Shown: positions 10,265 through 19,302 of the stretch, one piece after another
Position numbering within the stretch: position 1 is the stretch's first letter
How the letters are laid out: the number at the start of each line of letters is the position of its first letter
Assembly: GCA_021779735.1 (NCBI GenBank)
Contig: JAJYAC010000001.1
Span: forward strand, 62,001-126,000
Direction of reading: 5' to 3'
Length of the DNA stretch: 64,000 bases
DNA from: Actinomycetes bacterium
GTDB taxonomy: Bacteria; Actinomycetota; Acidimicrobiia; Acidimicrobiales; RAAP-2
Notes under the pieces: model-generated
The model's input: only the letters and a program-made list of their open reading frames with translations
Database searches by the model: none
Told to the model about the DNA's origin: nothing
Translations under genes and position numbers: made by a program

Positions 10265-11650
10265 GTGCAACCGCCACGATCGCTGTGGTGGTCGACGCTC
10301 GGTGACGTCGCGTCACGGCCCGCCCTCGAGGGGCACCGTGACGTCGACGTCGCCATCGTGGGTGGCGGCTTCACCGGACTGTGGACCGCGCGCGAGTTGC
10401 TGCGCCGCGATCCGTCACTTCACGTCGCCGTCCTCGAGGCCCACGTGTGCGGCTTCGGCGCGTCGGGGCGCAACGGGGGCTGGGCGTCGGCCCTCTACCC
10501 CCAGGGGGCGTCCAGCGTCGTCGCCGCTCACGGGCGCGAGGCCTACGACCACCTACGCCACGTCCTCCAGCGCGCCGTCAGCGACCTCGGTGCCGCGGCC
10601 TCAGCTGACGGCATCGACGCGCAGTTCGTCCACGGTGGCACGCTCTACGCCGCGCGCACCCACGCGCAGGTCGCACGCCTCAAGGCCGAGGTAGACGAGT
10701 CGCGCGAGTTGGGCGTCAGCGAGGACGATCTGGCTTGGCTCGATGAGGACGCCTTCGCCGAACGACTCACCCTCGCCGGTGCCCGTGGGGGAACGTTCTC
10801 GCCCCACTGCGCACGCGTCAATCCCGCTCGGCTCGTGCGCGGGCTCAGCGACGTGGTCGAGCGACTCGGCGCGAGCATCTACGAGAACTCACCGGTGACG
10901 CGAATCACCCCGGCGACGCGTCACGATGGCGCGTCGGTGGTGACGGCGCGCGGGTCTCTTCACGCGCGCTACGTCGTGCGCGCGACGGAAGGCTACACGT
11001 CGGCCCTGCCCCGCCTTCGCCGACGCGTCGTTCCCCTCTACTCGTTGATGGTGGCCACGTCGCCCCAGCCCCGCGAGTTCTGGGACCACATCGGTCTCGC
11101 TCGCTACGAGACCTTCGCCGACGCACGCCACGTCGTCATCTACGGCCAGCGCACCGACGACGACCGCCTCGCTTTCGGCGGTCGCGGCGCGCCGTACCAC
11201 TTCGGTTCGACGGTGGAACCGCGATTCGACGAGAACCCGCGGGTCTTTGACCTGTTGGGCGCGACGTTGCGCGAGCTCTTCCCCGAGCTCAGCGGAGAAG
11301 TCACGCACCGCTGGGGCGGGCCGCTGGCGATGCCCCGGGACCACTCGCCCTACGTCGAGGTTGACCATCGCAGTGGACTCGCCGCCGCCGGCGGCTACAC
11401 GGGCGACGGCGTCGTGTTGAGCCACGTGTGCGCGACAGCGCTCGCGGATCTCATCGTCGACCCCGACGCCGACACCGCCCACACTCGCCTACCCTTCGTG
11501 AACCACGTGAATCGGCGCTGGGAGGTCGAACCGCTGCGCTGGCTCGGGATAAACGCGGGACTAGCCCTCGCAACGCTGGCCGATCACCGAGAGAGCACCG
11601 AGGGACGCGTCAGCCGCTCCAGCGCTCTCGTGGAACGCCTCTTGCACTGA
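10265..11650 (+). CDS. FAD-dependent oxidoreductase (gamma-glutamylputrescine oxidase/DAO family)
   Basis: GTG 10265; VDVAIVGGGFTGLWTARELLRRDPSLHVAVLEA, CGFGASGRNGGW, C-terminal AAGGYTGDGVVLS. Confidence 0.9.
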   Translation: MQPPRSLWWSTLGDVASRPALEGHRDVDVAIVGGGFTGLWTARELLRRDPSLHVAVLEAHVCGFGASGRNGGWASALYPQGASSVVAAHGREAYDHLRHVLQRAVSDLGAAASADGIDAQFVHGGTLYAARTHAQVARLKAEVDESRELGVSEDDLAWLDEDAFAERLTLAGARGGTFSPHCARVNPARLVRGLSDVVERLGASIYENSPVTRITPATRHDGASVVTARGSLHARYVVRATEGYTSALPRLRRRVVPLYSLMVATSPQPREFWDHIGLARYETFADARHVVIYGQRTDDDRLAFGGRGAPYHFGSTVEPRFDENPRVFDLLGATLRELFPELSGEVTHRWGGPLAMPRDHSPYVEVDHRSGLAAAGGYTGDGVVLSHVCATALADLIVDPDADTAHTRLPFVNHVNRRWEVEPLRWLGINAGLALATLADHRESTEGRVSRSSALVERLLH

Positions 11651-12289
11651 TCACTTGAGGATGTTGACCGCCCGCGCCGCCACCACGGCGATGGTGACCA
11701 GTGAGACGACCGACTCCGTGGCGAACAACGCCTTGGCTCGGCTGGTCAGGGGCATCGCGTCGGCCGGGGCAAAGCTCGAACCATTGGCAAAGGACGTGTA
11801 CAGGTAGTCCACGAAGCTCGGTCGCCACGTCGGCGGCGCGAGCGTCGGATTCTCCATCTGGGGAAATTGCAGGTCGGGCCAGCCCATCTCGCCGCCGGCG
11901 CGCACGTGGGGACCACCTCGATCGATTTCCCAGAACCACAACCCATAGATGATGACGTTGGTCAGCCACACCGCCACCGCGGAGTAGATGAGACTACGAC
12001 CCTGCGAGACCGTCGTGTTGAGCAACTCGTGGACGAGCATGGCCATCGAGACGACGTTGGCCACCGTGATCAGACCGATGAGCACGAGAGTCAGACGGCG
12101 CACCCACGGAGACTCGTCGGGGTGACGGTGGCGACGCGCCGAGAGCGGCACGAGCGGCAGAACGATGAGAATCGGTAGGAGCCAGCGAGGTCCCACGACC
12201 AAACGGCTCGGCAGGATTACGTACAGCGCGGCGCAAGCGACGAGCGCGGCCGACGCCGGCCAGCGCGGCTCGGGTCGAGGATCAGCCAC
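11651..12289 (-). CDS. Conserved multi-TM membrane protein
   Basis: 212 aa, several TM segments, FWEIDRGGP...WPDLQFPQMENP; convergent with the upstream gene, stops abutting. Confidence 0.7.
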   Translation of the reverse strand: MADPRPEPRWPASAALVACAALYVILPSRLVVGPRWLLPILIVLPLVPLSARRHRHPDESPWVRRLTLVLIGLITVANVVSMAMLVHELLNTTVSQGRSLIYSAVAVWLTNVIIYGLWFWEIDRGGPHVRAGGEMGWPDLQFPQMENPTLAPPTWRPSFVDYLYTSFANGSSFAPADAMPLTSRAKALFATESVVSLVTIAVVAARAVNILK

Positions 12290-12291
12290 GT

Positions 12292-13098
12292 CTAGTGGAG
12301 CTGAACCTGACCCAGCGACGCGATCGCACCGGGCTGGAGCATCGCGCCCACGGACGACGAGCCGAAGAGGCGGCTGTAGAGCGAGGGATCGAGGGCCTTC
12401 ACGTGATCCGCCGGCGGCGCGCTGATCGCGGCGGGCTGATTGTAGGACGTGATCGCCGCGACGATCGAGGCGTGCGAGTGGGCGGTGTCCACGCTGAAGC
12501 CGGTCGCCACGAGCTCGCCCTGACTCCCGGTCGTGATGGAGAAGGTCACGTTCGCTCGGTGCGGTAGCGCGAGCGGGAAGTTCGACGGCATTGAGAGAGA
12601 GGTGTTGTCGCGTTCGAAACGGTACGTCGTGAAGTAGCCCGACTTCGTCACGGTCTTACTCGTGAAGCCACTGATCAGTCCGATGTCCGGCTTGGTCATC
12701 TCGAGCGCGAGACCGTAGAGCGAGGGTTCGGGCGCGCCGACCGACACCCAACTCGAGCCCGCGATCGTCGACAGGTTGGCCAGGCCCACGTAGAGGTGCT
12801 TCTTGACCAACAACAGGTTCACCCCCACGTTGGAGAACGCGAGGGGCACGTGCACCTGGGCGGCGACGGCGTTGGTCGCGAAGTTGACGTTGACCTCGGC
12901 GGTGACGTGATACTCCTGACCCGTCGAGACCGACAGGGCGATCTGCGCCGAGCGTGGCGGGTAGCCGTTGAGGGCCAGCGGGTCGCGACCCGCGCCGCCC
13001 GGATTCGTGTCCGTGGCGGCGATCACGACGCCCGTGACGGTCAGCGCCGACGCGACGACGGCGAGGAGGATCGATGCTGCACGAGACGACACGGCCAT
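12292..13098 (-). CDS. Exported hypothetical protein
   Basis: 268 aa; N-terminal signal-anchor (SRAASILLAVVASALTVTGVVIAATDT). Confidence 0.65.
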   Translation of the reverse strand: MAVSSRAASILLAVVASALTVTGVVIAATDTNPGGAGRDPLALNGYPPRSAQIALSVSTGQEYHVTAEVNVNFATNAVAAQVHVPLAFSNVGVNLLLVKKHLYVGLANLSTIAGSSWVSVGAPEPSLYGLALEMTKPDIGLISGFTSKTVTKSGYFTTYRFERDNTSLSMPSNFPLALPHRANVTFSITTGSQGELVATGFSVDTAHSHASIVAAITSYNQPAAISAPPADHVKALDPSLYSRLFGSSSVGAMLQPGAIASLGQVQLH

Positions 13099-13129
13099 GG
13101 GCCCACCCTACCGGTCTGAGCGCTCGGCG

Positions 13130-14113
13130 CTAAGAGACGCCGCGGCGCGGCGCGACTAAAAGTTCGCTAAGGAGCTCGTGTGCGATGTTGCGCCCGCTCG
13201 CGATGAAGCCCACGCGCGCCTCACCGACCGCGACGAGGCCCGTGGCGATGGCGGCGTAGGGGGTGGTGGCCGACCCCTCCAAGATGAGTCCGTTGGTTTC
13301 GGCCGCTTCACGAACCGCGCCGCGAATCTCGACCTCGGGCACCAGAACCAACTCCACGCCGTGCGTGGCGATGATCTCGTTGGTGATCGAACCTTCGTCG
13401 CCGCCACCGGCGAGACCGTCGGCAATCGTGGGGTGGTGGACGACGTCGGCCATCGCCACGCCGCGCAGCACGTGGTACATCGCGGCGCTCTCCTCGGGCT
13501 GCACTCCCGACACCACCACGTCGCCTCGACCCTGCTGGTCGCGCGAAATGAGGATCCCTGAAATGAGACCGCCACCGCCGACGGGAACGACGAGGTGCTC
13601 GAGGTCGGGCGCCTGGCGAGTCATCTCCTCAAAGACGGTGGCCTGACCCGCGACCACGTCGGGATCATTAAAGGGCGAGATGTAGTGCAACGAGCGAACC
13701 TCAGCGAGGGCCAGGGCGTGCGCCTGGGCCTCGTCGTAGCTCACGCCGTGCTGGATCAGTTCGATGTCGTAACGGCCGAGCTTTCGCACCTTGGCCGCGG
13801 ACGCGTTGGCGGGAACCACCACCGTCGCGCGCACGCCGAGCAACTGTGACGCGTGGGCGATGCCCAGGCCGTGATTACCCGCCGATGACGTGATGACCGC
13901 ACCGCTCGGATCGGCGCGATGCGCCGCGGCGATCGCGGCGAGAGCGCCTCGAATCTTGAACGAACCGGTGACTTGAAGGCTCTCAAGCTTCGCGTAGACC
14001 GCTCGGCCCCGCACGTCGATAGCCACGGTGGGCGTGGGAGCGAGGTGATCGCTGATGACTTGGCGAGCGGCCTCGAGTTGGGCGGACGTGGGGGGCTGAA
14101 TTGATCGAATCAT
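13130..14113 (-). CDS. PLP-dependent threonine/serine dehydratase family
   Basis: 327 aa; GSFKIRGALAAI, SSAGNHGLGIAHA, VPVGGGGLISG. Confidence 0.92.
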   Translation of the reverse strand: MIRSIQPPTSAQLEAARQVISDHLAPTPTVAIDVRGRAVYAKLESLQVTGSFKIRGALAAIAAAHRADPSGAVITSSAGNHGLGIAHASQLLGVRATVVVPANASAAKVRKLGRYDIELIQHGVSYDEAQAHALALAEVRSLHYISPFNDPDVVAGQATVFEEMTRQAPDLEHLVVPVGGGGLISGILISRDQQGRGDVVVSGVQPEESAAMYHVLRGVAMADVVHHPTIADGLAGGGDEGSITNEIIATHGVELVLVPEVEIRGAVREAAETNGLILEGSATTPYAAIATGLVAVGEARVGFIASGRNIAHELLSELLVAPRRGVS

Positions 14114-14182
14114 CGTTTCCTCCCCGGGTACCTTAGCCCTGGCTCACTCCGGGACTTCCCCACCCACCAGTAAGGTCGTCGC

Positions 14183-14749
14183 GTGCGTTCCCTGGTCTCG
14201 GACCTCGTCGTGGCCTCACTCGCCTACGTCGGCACGATGTTCGACAACTACTTCGCGTTTGCCGCCCAGCTCGTCGTCACCGCGCGTGATCGCTACCGTC
14301 GCGTCGCCTGGGCCCAGGCAACCGGCGTCGCCACACTGGTCGTGATCGCCTGGGGCGTCGGCGCGGCTTTCAACGCGGTGCCCCTTCGACTCATCGGCCT
14401 GCTCGCCATCGCGCCCTGGGGACTCGCCTGGTACGCCTGGCGCCACCGCCACGCGCCGGCGCCCGACGCGCCACGGCGCGGCGCGACGACGACATTTCTC
14501 GCCACACTCGCCCTCGGCGGCGACAATCTCGCCGTGTGGATTCCCCTCCTGCGAGCCAGAGGCGTGGCGGGCGCCCTCGTTATGGTGGCGACCTTCGCCG
14601 CGCTCGAGGTCATCTTCGTCGTCTCGAGCCAGTACCTCGCGTCTCGCCCGCGCGTCGTGGCGTGGGGGACGCGCCACGCGCCCACCCTCGTGCCCGTGGT
14701 CTACGCCGCGCTGGGCGTACTGGTTCTCTTCGAGTGCCACACCTTGTAG
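14183..14749 (+). CDS. CadD-like cadmium resistance transporter family
   Basis: 188 aa; MFDNYFAFAAQL, TLALGGDNLAVWIPLL; GTG start. Confidence 0.7.
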   Translation: MRSLVSDLVVASLAYVGTMFDNYFAFAAQLVVTARDRYRRVAWAQATGVATLVVIAWGVGAAFNAVPLRLIGLLAIAPWGLAWYAWRHRHAPAPDAPRRGATTTFLATLALGGDNLAVWIPLLRARGVAGALVMVATFAALEVIFVVSSQYLASRPRVVAWGTRHAPTLVPVVYAALGVLVLFECHTL

Positions 14750-14767
14750 AAGGCACCCACCGCTAAC

Positions 14768-15925
14768 GTGTCTTCAATGCCTTCATCCCCGGAGCAGACC
14801 CTGCGCCGCCTCACGCTCGTGGTGGCAATGCAGTGGACTGGGGCCACCCTGGGGCTGCCGCTCCTGCCACTGTTCCTCGAGCACCGCGGCGGCACGCCGA
14901 GCGTGATCGGCGTCATCCAGGCGTCCTTCTTCATCGCCGGCGTGGCCACGCAGTACCTGATCGGCCACGTCGCCGACCGCTTTGGTCGCCGGCGCATCCT
15001 CATCGCCAGCCTGGTCGTCTACGGCCTCGCGTCCATGACCTACCTCCTACCCCTGCACGCGGGTTGGTTCGCTCTCTCGCGAGCATTCCAGGGAGCCTCG
15101 GCCAGCGCCTTCGAGGTGGCAGCCCTCTCGACCGTCTCATCGCTCTTTCCCGAAGCCCGTCGGGGACGCGCCATCTCGCGCATCTTCGCGGCCCAGCTCT
15201 TCGGAGTGGCGGTGGGGCCGCTGATCGGCGTCGCGGTCAACGTCAATGCCCTGGGCTGGGCGTTCTTCGTGACCGGGCTCGTCAGCCTCGGGGCCGCGGC
15301 GCGCTCGACCCACCTCGACCTGGGCGAGTCACCCGTGTCGGGCGGGCCCCTCGCGCGACTTCGCTGGAATCGTCAGCTCGTGGGCGCCCTCGTCGCCGCG
15401 AGCGCGGGTGGCCTGACCGTGGGGGTCTACGAGGCGTGTTGGACGCTTCTCATGCACGCCCACCACGCCTCGACGCTGCAGATCCGACTCAGCTGGACGA
15501 TGTTCGCACTTCCCTGGGTGGCACTCAGTCGCGTCGGCGGCTGGCTCGCGGACCACGCGAACCGTCGCGCGATCGCCCTGGTGGGCCTCTTCAACGGAGC
15601 GTTCTTCCTCGCGCTCTACCCCCACATCCACAGCAACGTCGCTCTCGTCGGCTTAGGATCGCTCGAGGCCGTGGCGACGTCGCTGTCGATGCCCTCGGTG
15701 TCCTCTCTCCTGACCCAGGGTGCCGACGATCACGAGTTGAGCCGTCGTCAGGGACTCTCCTCCACGGCCAACACCGCGTCACTGGCCCTGGCCGCGAGTG
15801 CGTCGGGCGTCTTGTTCACCAAGGATCCGGCGCTCCCCTTCACTCTGGTGGCGATCGTCTCGGCCGTGCTCGCGAGCACCACCCTGTGGTGGTGGCGCCA
15901 CGTGCGCGGTCACATTTCTCGCTGA
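14768..15925 (+). CDS. MFS transporter
   Basis: 385 aa; GHVADRFGRRRILIASLVVYGLASMTY. Confidence 0.88.
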   Translation: MSSMPSSPEQTLRRLTLVVAMQWTGATLGLPLLPLFLEHRGGTPSVIGVIQASFFIAGVATQYLIGHVADRFGRRRILIASLVVYGLASMTYLLPLHAGWFALSRAFQGASASAFEVAALSTVSSLFPEARRGRAISRIFAAQLFGVAVGPLIGVAVNVNALGWAFFVTGLVSLGAAARSTHLDLGESPVSGGPLARLRWNRQLVGALVAASAGGLTVGVYEACWTLLMHAHHASTLQIRLSWTMFALPWVALSRVGGWLADHANRRAIALVGLFNGAFFLALYPHIHSNVALVGLGSLEAVATSLSMPSVSSLLTQGADDHELSRRQGLSSTANTASLALAASASGVLFTKDPALPFTLVAIVSAVLASTTLWWWRHVRGHISR

Positions 15926-17824
15926 CTACTTCTTCCAGATCTGGTCCCACCGGGTGGATCCGCCGTCGGGGTTCAGGCAGCGCGTGGTTCCGTCACCCGC
16001 TGTCGCGTAGGCCCAGTTCTGGACGTTCGTTCGAGCCGCCCACGCGGTGATCAGCGTGTTGAGGTACAGGTACGGGATGTCCTTGGCGAACTGCGAGTTC
16101 ACGGTGGCCCACGCGGCCTTCTGCGTCGCGCTGTTGGGCTTGGCCGCCAGCGCCCGAAGCATCGCGCCCTCGACCACGGGGTCGGCCTGGTGCGCGAAGT
16201 TCACCGCACCGGCGATGAACGTGCCCGCGGGCAGCGCCGAGAGTCCCATTCCGCCTTGAGTCAGTGGCGTCGTCGCCGGCTGAGAGTTGAACCACACGTA
16301 GTTGAGCGAGGGATCGACGCCACCGAACTGGTTCCACGACGAGCAGTCGTACTCGCCCAGAATCACGTTCTGAATGAGCTGAGACTGGGTCGAGGGACGC
16401 GGTGTCACCGAGATGCCAATGGCGCCAAGTTGTTGCTGAATGAAGGCGAAGAGCTTCTGTTCCGATGAGCTGCCGGACACGATGTCGATGACGAAACCGA
16501 CCTTGGAGACACCGCTCTTCTTCTTGTACGCATCCACGAGCGCCTTGGCCGCCTTGGGATTAAAGGCCGGGTACTTCGGGTTGCGGTAGTACGGCGAGGA
16601 CTTTCGGTAGATCCCGTCGGCCACAGAGCCCACGCCGCCCGCGATGACCTTCTCGTACGCGGTGCGATTGATCGCCATCGCGCACGCCCGTCGAATCGAG
16701 ACGTCGTTGAGCACCGGCTTGAGCTTCACGTTCCACGACAGTGTCGAGGGGTCCACGGCCCCCGCCGTGCCCATCCAGTCCGCCATCTGCACCTGCTGGG
16801 GCACGGCTTGACCCTGCATGAGATACGACAGGGCACCAGGAATGCCGGCGGCCGCAAACTGGCCCGCCCAGGCGAAGTACTGATTCATCGTGCCCGTCGT
16901 GTTGACGATGAGGCAGTTCACCGAAGGGTCGGTTGGGTCGTTGACGTCAGTGCGATAAGAGATGCCCCTCATCGACTTCAGGGCCGCGATGCTCGCCCCG
17001 TCTTGGGTGAGAATCATGTCCACCTGGCCCGACTGGAGCGCCTGGTTACGCGTGGGGTCGTCGGGGATCGTGTGAAAACTGATCGCGTCGAGGTAGGGCA
17101 GCTGGCGGTTGTGCGCGTCGGCGCGCCAGTAGTCCTTGTTTTTCTTGAAGTTCGACTGGTACCCGACCTGCCAAGAGGTGACCTCGAAGGGTCCCGTGCC
17201 GAGAGGGTTGCCGGTGTAGCCCTTGACCAACGAACTCGGGTGAGCCATGTAGGCCGTCTGCTGCTCGGAGAGTGCGCTGATGGGGAACGTGGAGAACGGG
17301 ATCACCAGTGTAAAGACGACCGTGTACGTATCCGCGGCGCTCACCTTGGCGATGATCGGACGAATCGCGGTGCCGACAGTGGGGTCGGCGGCGGCGGCGT
17401 TGAAATTCGCCACGACGATGGCGGCGTTGAAGGCGTCTCCGTTAGAGAAGGTCACGCCCTGGCGCAATTTCACCGTCCACACGGTGTAGTTTGCGTTGGG
17501 CGTGGCCGAGAGAGCCAGCATCGGCACCCAGGTCTTGCCATTGGCGGCCGCGACGAAGAGCGCGTCGTAGAGGGCGTTGGCGAGGCAGAACCCGGACGCG
17601 TCCATCTTGCCCTGGGCCCCGTTGAAGTTGTGGTAGTTCGGCACGTCCGAGATGAGACCGACCTTGAGAGTCCCGCCCATCTTGGGCGTCACCGAGCTGA
17701 TCCCCGTCGCCGCGCTCGCTACCCCGGCGACGAGTGAGTCCACGACGGTGCCCGCCATGGCCACACCACCAACCGTCGCTGCCGTGTGCGTCAAGAACTT
17801 GCGGCGATCAAGAGTTGCCGACAT
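15926..17824 (-). CDS. ABC transporter substrate-binding protein, family 5 (peptide/nickel type)
   Basis: Start at MSATLDRRKFLTHTAATVGG (Tat-like signal); SNGDAFNAAIVVANFNAA; TGPFEVTSWQ; CAMAINRTAYEKVIAGGVG. Confidence 0.88.
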   Translation of the reverse strand: MSATLDRRKFLTHTAATVGGVAMAGTVVDSLVAGVASAATGISSVTPKMGGTLKVGLISDVPNYHNFNGAQGKMDASGFCLANALYDALFVAAANGKTWVPMLALSATPNANYTVWTVKLRQGVTFSNGDAFNAAIVVANFNAAAADPTVGTAIRPIIAKVSAADTYTVVFTLVIPFSTFPISALSEQQTAYMAHPSSLVKGYTGNPLGTGPFEVTSWQVGYQSNFKKNKDYWRADAHNRQLPYLDAISFHTIPDDPTRNQALQSGQVDMILTQDGASIAALKSMRGISYRTDVNDPTDPSVNCLIVNTTGTMNQYFAWAGQFAAAGIPGALSYLMQGQAVPQQVQMADWMGTAGAVDPSTLSWNVKLKPVLNDVSIRRACAMAINRTAYEKVIAGGVGSVADGIYRKSSPYYRNPKYPAFNPKAAKALVDAYKKKSGVSKVGFVIDIVSGSSSEQKLFAFIQQQLGAIGISVTPRPSTQSQLIQNVILGEYDCSSWNQFGGVDPSLNYVWFNSQPATTPLTQGGMGLSALPAGTFIAGAVNFAHQADPVVEGAMLRALAAKPNSATQKAAWATVNSQFAKDIPYLYLNTLITAWAARTNVQNWAYATAGDGTTRCLNPDGGSTRWDQIWKK

Positions 17825-17941
17825 ACATCCCCCACTTTCGAAGAGACCAGCCCCCCCGGTCCTCTTGGCGCAACTTATCAAGAACTACCAAACGCGCAAC
17901 GGCACACTTTCAGAGAATTGTCTCAGTCTGGCCGCGACCGC

Positions 17942-17976
17942 CGTGGGGACCCCGAAGTCTTTGCGGGGTCCCCACG
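17942..17976 (-). terminator. GC-rich hairpin after the DUF5666-like gene
   Basis: CGTGGGGACCCC / GGGGTCCCCACG arms separated by 11 nt; no clear U-tract. Confidence 0.5.
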
Positions 17977-17992
17977 TCGGGGGCGTGAGAAA

Positions 17993-19072
17993 TTAGTTGT
18001 CCGAACCAAACGAGGCGCCAGCGCTCGCGCCCAGCCCCTGGCCCGCACTCGCACCAAATGAGCTCGACGAGCCGCCCGCTTGAGAATTCCCGCCATCGCC
18101 GTGGCCACGTCCGTGGTCGTGACCCGCCGCGAGGCCGACGCCCTGGGAGTCGTCGTCACCCTGGTCGTCGTCGCCCGTCGTCGCCGGTCCCACGCCCACG
18201 GCGATCGCCGTGAAGGTGTTGGCGCCCGCCTGCACGCCGAGGGCGCCGATGTAGGAGCCGACGCTCACACTCGCGAGGCCCACGGTCGCTCCGCTTTGAA
18301 TGAAACTCGTGTCCGCGGTGGTGGTCACGCTCATCGTGGCGCCACTGGTCGTGGTGATGGTGATCGTGTTGCCCGTCACGCCGGTGACCTGGCCGGTGAC
18401 GTGCGACAGGCTCAACTCAATCGAACCAGCCGTCGTGGGGCTCGTCGGCGAGGACTCGACGCTCACCTGCTCGCCCACCGCGAGCAGACTGGCGCTCGCG
18501 GTGGCGTCACCCGCTCGCACCGTCGTCGACGCGTCAATGGCGTAGGTCACCGACGCGCCACTCGACGTCGCCACGGTGAGAGACGTCGCCGACACCGCGG
18601 AGATTGTGCCCTCACTCGAGGATGGCGCCGTCGTGGTGCTCGGCGACGAGTTGATGGTGATGCTCGCGACCACGCTCGGACTCGCGGACAAGACGCTAAG
18701 AGAGACGCTCTCGCCGACCGCGAGGTCGCTGAGTACGCCCGCCGTCGTCCCGTTGGTCACCGTCGTCGTGGACGTGAGGGCGTACGTGGCCGAACCCGAC
18801 GACCCCGAAATGGTGATCGACGTCGAGGTAACGCCGGTGACGACGCCCTGAATGACCCCGGACGCCACGGTGGTCGACGTCGTACTCGTCGTCTGGTCGT
18901 GAGCGTGCCGGGAGGAGGTGGCGTAGGAGATGTTCTCCAGGGTTCGTGGCGCGGGCGAGCCCGAGTGAATGGAGGCGGCCGCGACCCCGATGCCGGCGGC
19001 GGCCGCGACAATCGTGACTGCCGCGGAAGCTCCGACTCGCTTGAATGCCCGATTCTTCTTGCTGCGATACAT
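17993..19072 (-). CDS. Secreted DUF5666-like repeat protein 1
   Basis: Start at MYRSKKNRAFKRVGASAAVTIV; about three GxVTxVxxxxITIxxxxG repeat units; low-complexity D/G/H/S tail. Confidence 0.75.
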   Translation of the reverse strand: MYRSKKNRAFKRVGASAAVTIVAAAAGIGVAAASIHSGSPAPRTLENISYATSSRHAHDQTTSTTSTTVASGVIQGVVTGVTSTSITISGSSGSATYALTSTTTVTNGTTAGVLSDLAVGESVSLSVLSASPSVVASITINSSPSTTTAPSSSEGTISAVSATSLTVATSSGASVTYAIDASTTVRAGDATASASLLAVGEQVSVESSPTSPTTAGSIELSLSHVTGQVTGVTGNTITITTTSGATMSVTTTADTSFIQSGATVGLASVSVGSYIGALGVQAGANTFTAIAVGVGPATTGDDDQGDDDSQGVGLAAGHDHGRGHGDGGNSQAGGSSSSFGASAGQGLGASAGASFGSDN

Positions 19073-19103
19073 ACTGCACTGCCTTTCTCTTGGCGATCGA
19101 TGG

Positions 19104-19139
19104 CACCATGTTCGCCAGTCACCTTGGGAGGGGCCTGTG
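19104..19139 (-). promoter_or_regulatory. Shared bipartite upstream module, copy 1
   Basis: + strand CACCAT-N15-TGGGAGGGGCCTGTG; matches 22401..22436 with identical spacing. Confidence 0.5.
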
Positions 19140-19239
19140 AGATTGTGCAGGGGTCGTTGAATCATCGATTTTCACAAATCGGAAACGTTTCAGGCGCCTT
19201 ATCCCCGGTCGCCGCGGGCAAATCGGGCAAACTATCCGC

Positions 19240-19267
19240 GTACGACCAGCCCCTCACGGGGTCGTAC
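19240..19267 (+). promoter_or_regulatory. Inverted repeat upstream of the NCS1 permease
   Basis: GTACGACC-N12-GGTCGTAC, 35 nt before the GTG start. Confidence 0.4.
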
Positions 19268-19302
19268 CAGATGACCACCATCTATTAGGGAGGACCACAC
19301 CA

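Noticed and set aside
14833-16050. 405-aa plus-strand ORF
   Set aside because: Frame-shifted read-through of the MFS gene with Arg/Pro/His-rich composition.
16808-17737. 309-aa plus-strand ORF antisense to the SBP
   Set aside because: Antisense shadow ORF of a well-supported family 5 SBP.
19240-19267. Possible guanidine-II (mini-ykkC) riboswitch because of an ACGG-containing loop
   Set aside because: Only one hairpin, and loop/stem geometry does not match the required tandem ACGR-loop hairpins; kept only as an unassigned inverted repeat.
18080-19288. 402-aa plus-strand ORF
   Set aside because: Antisense to the DUF5666-like repeat gene; Arg/Gly-rich with no recognisable domain.
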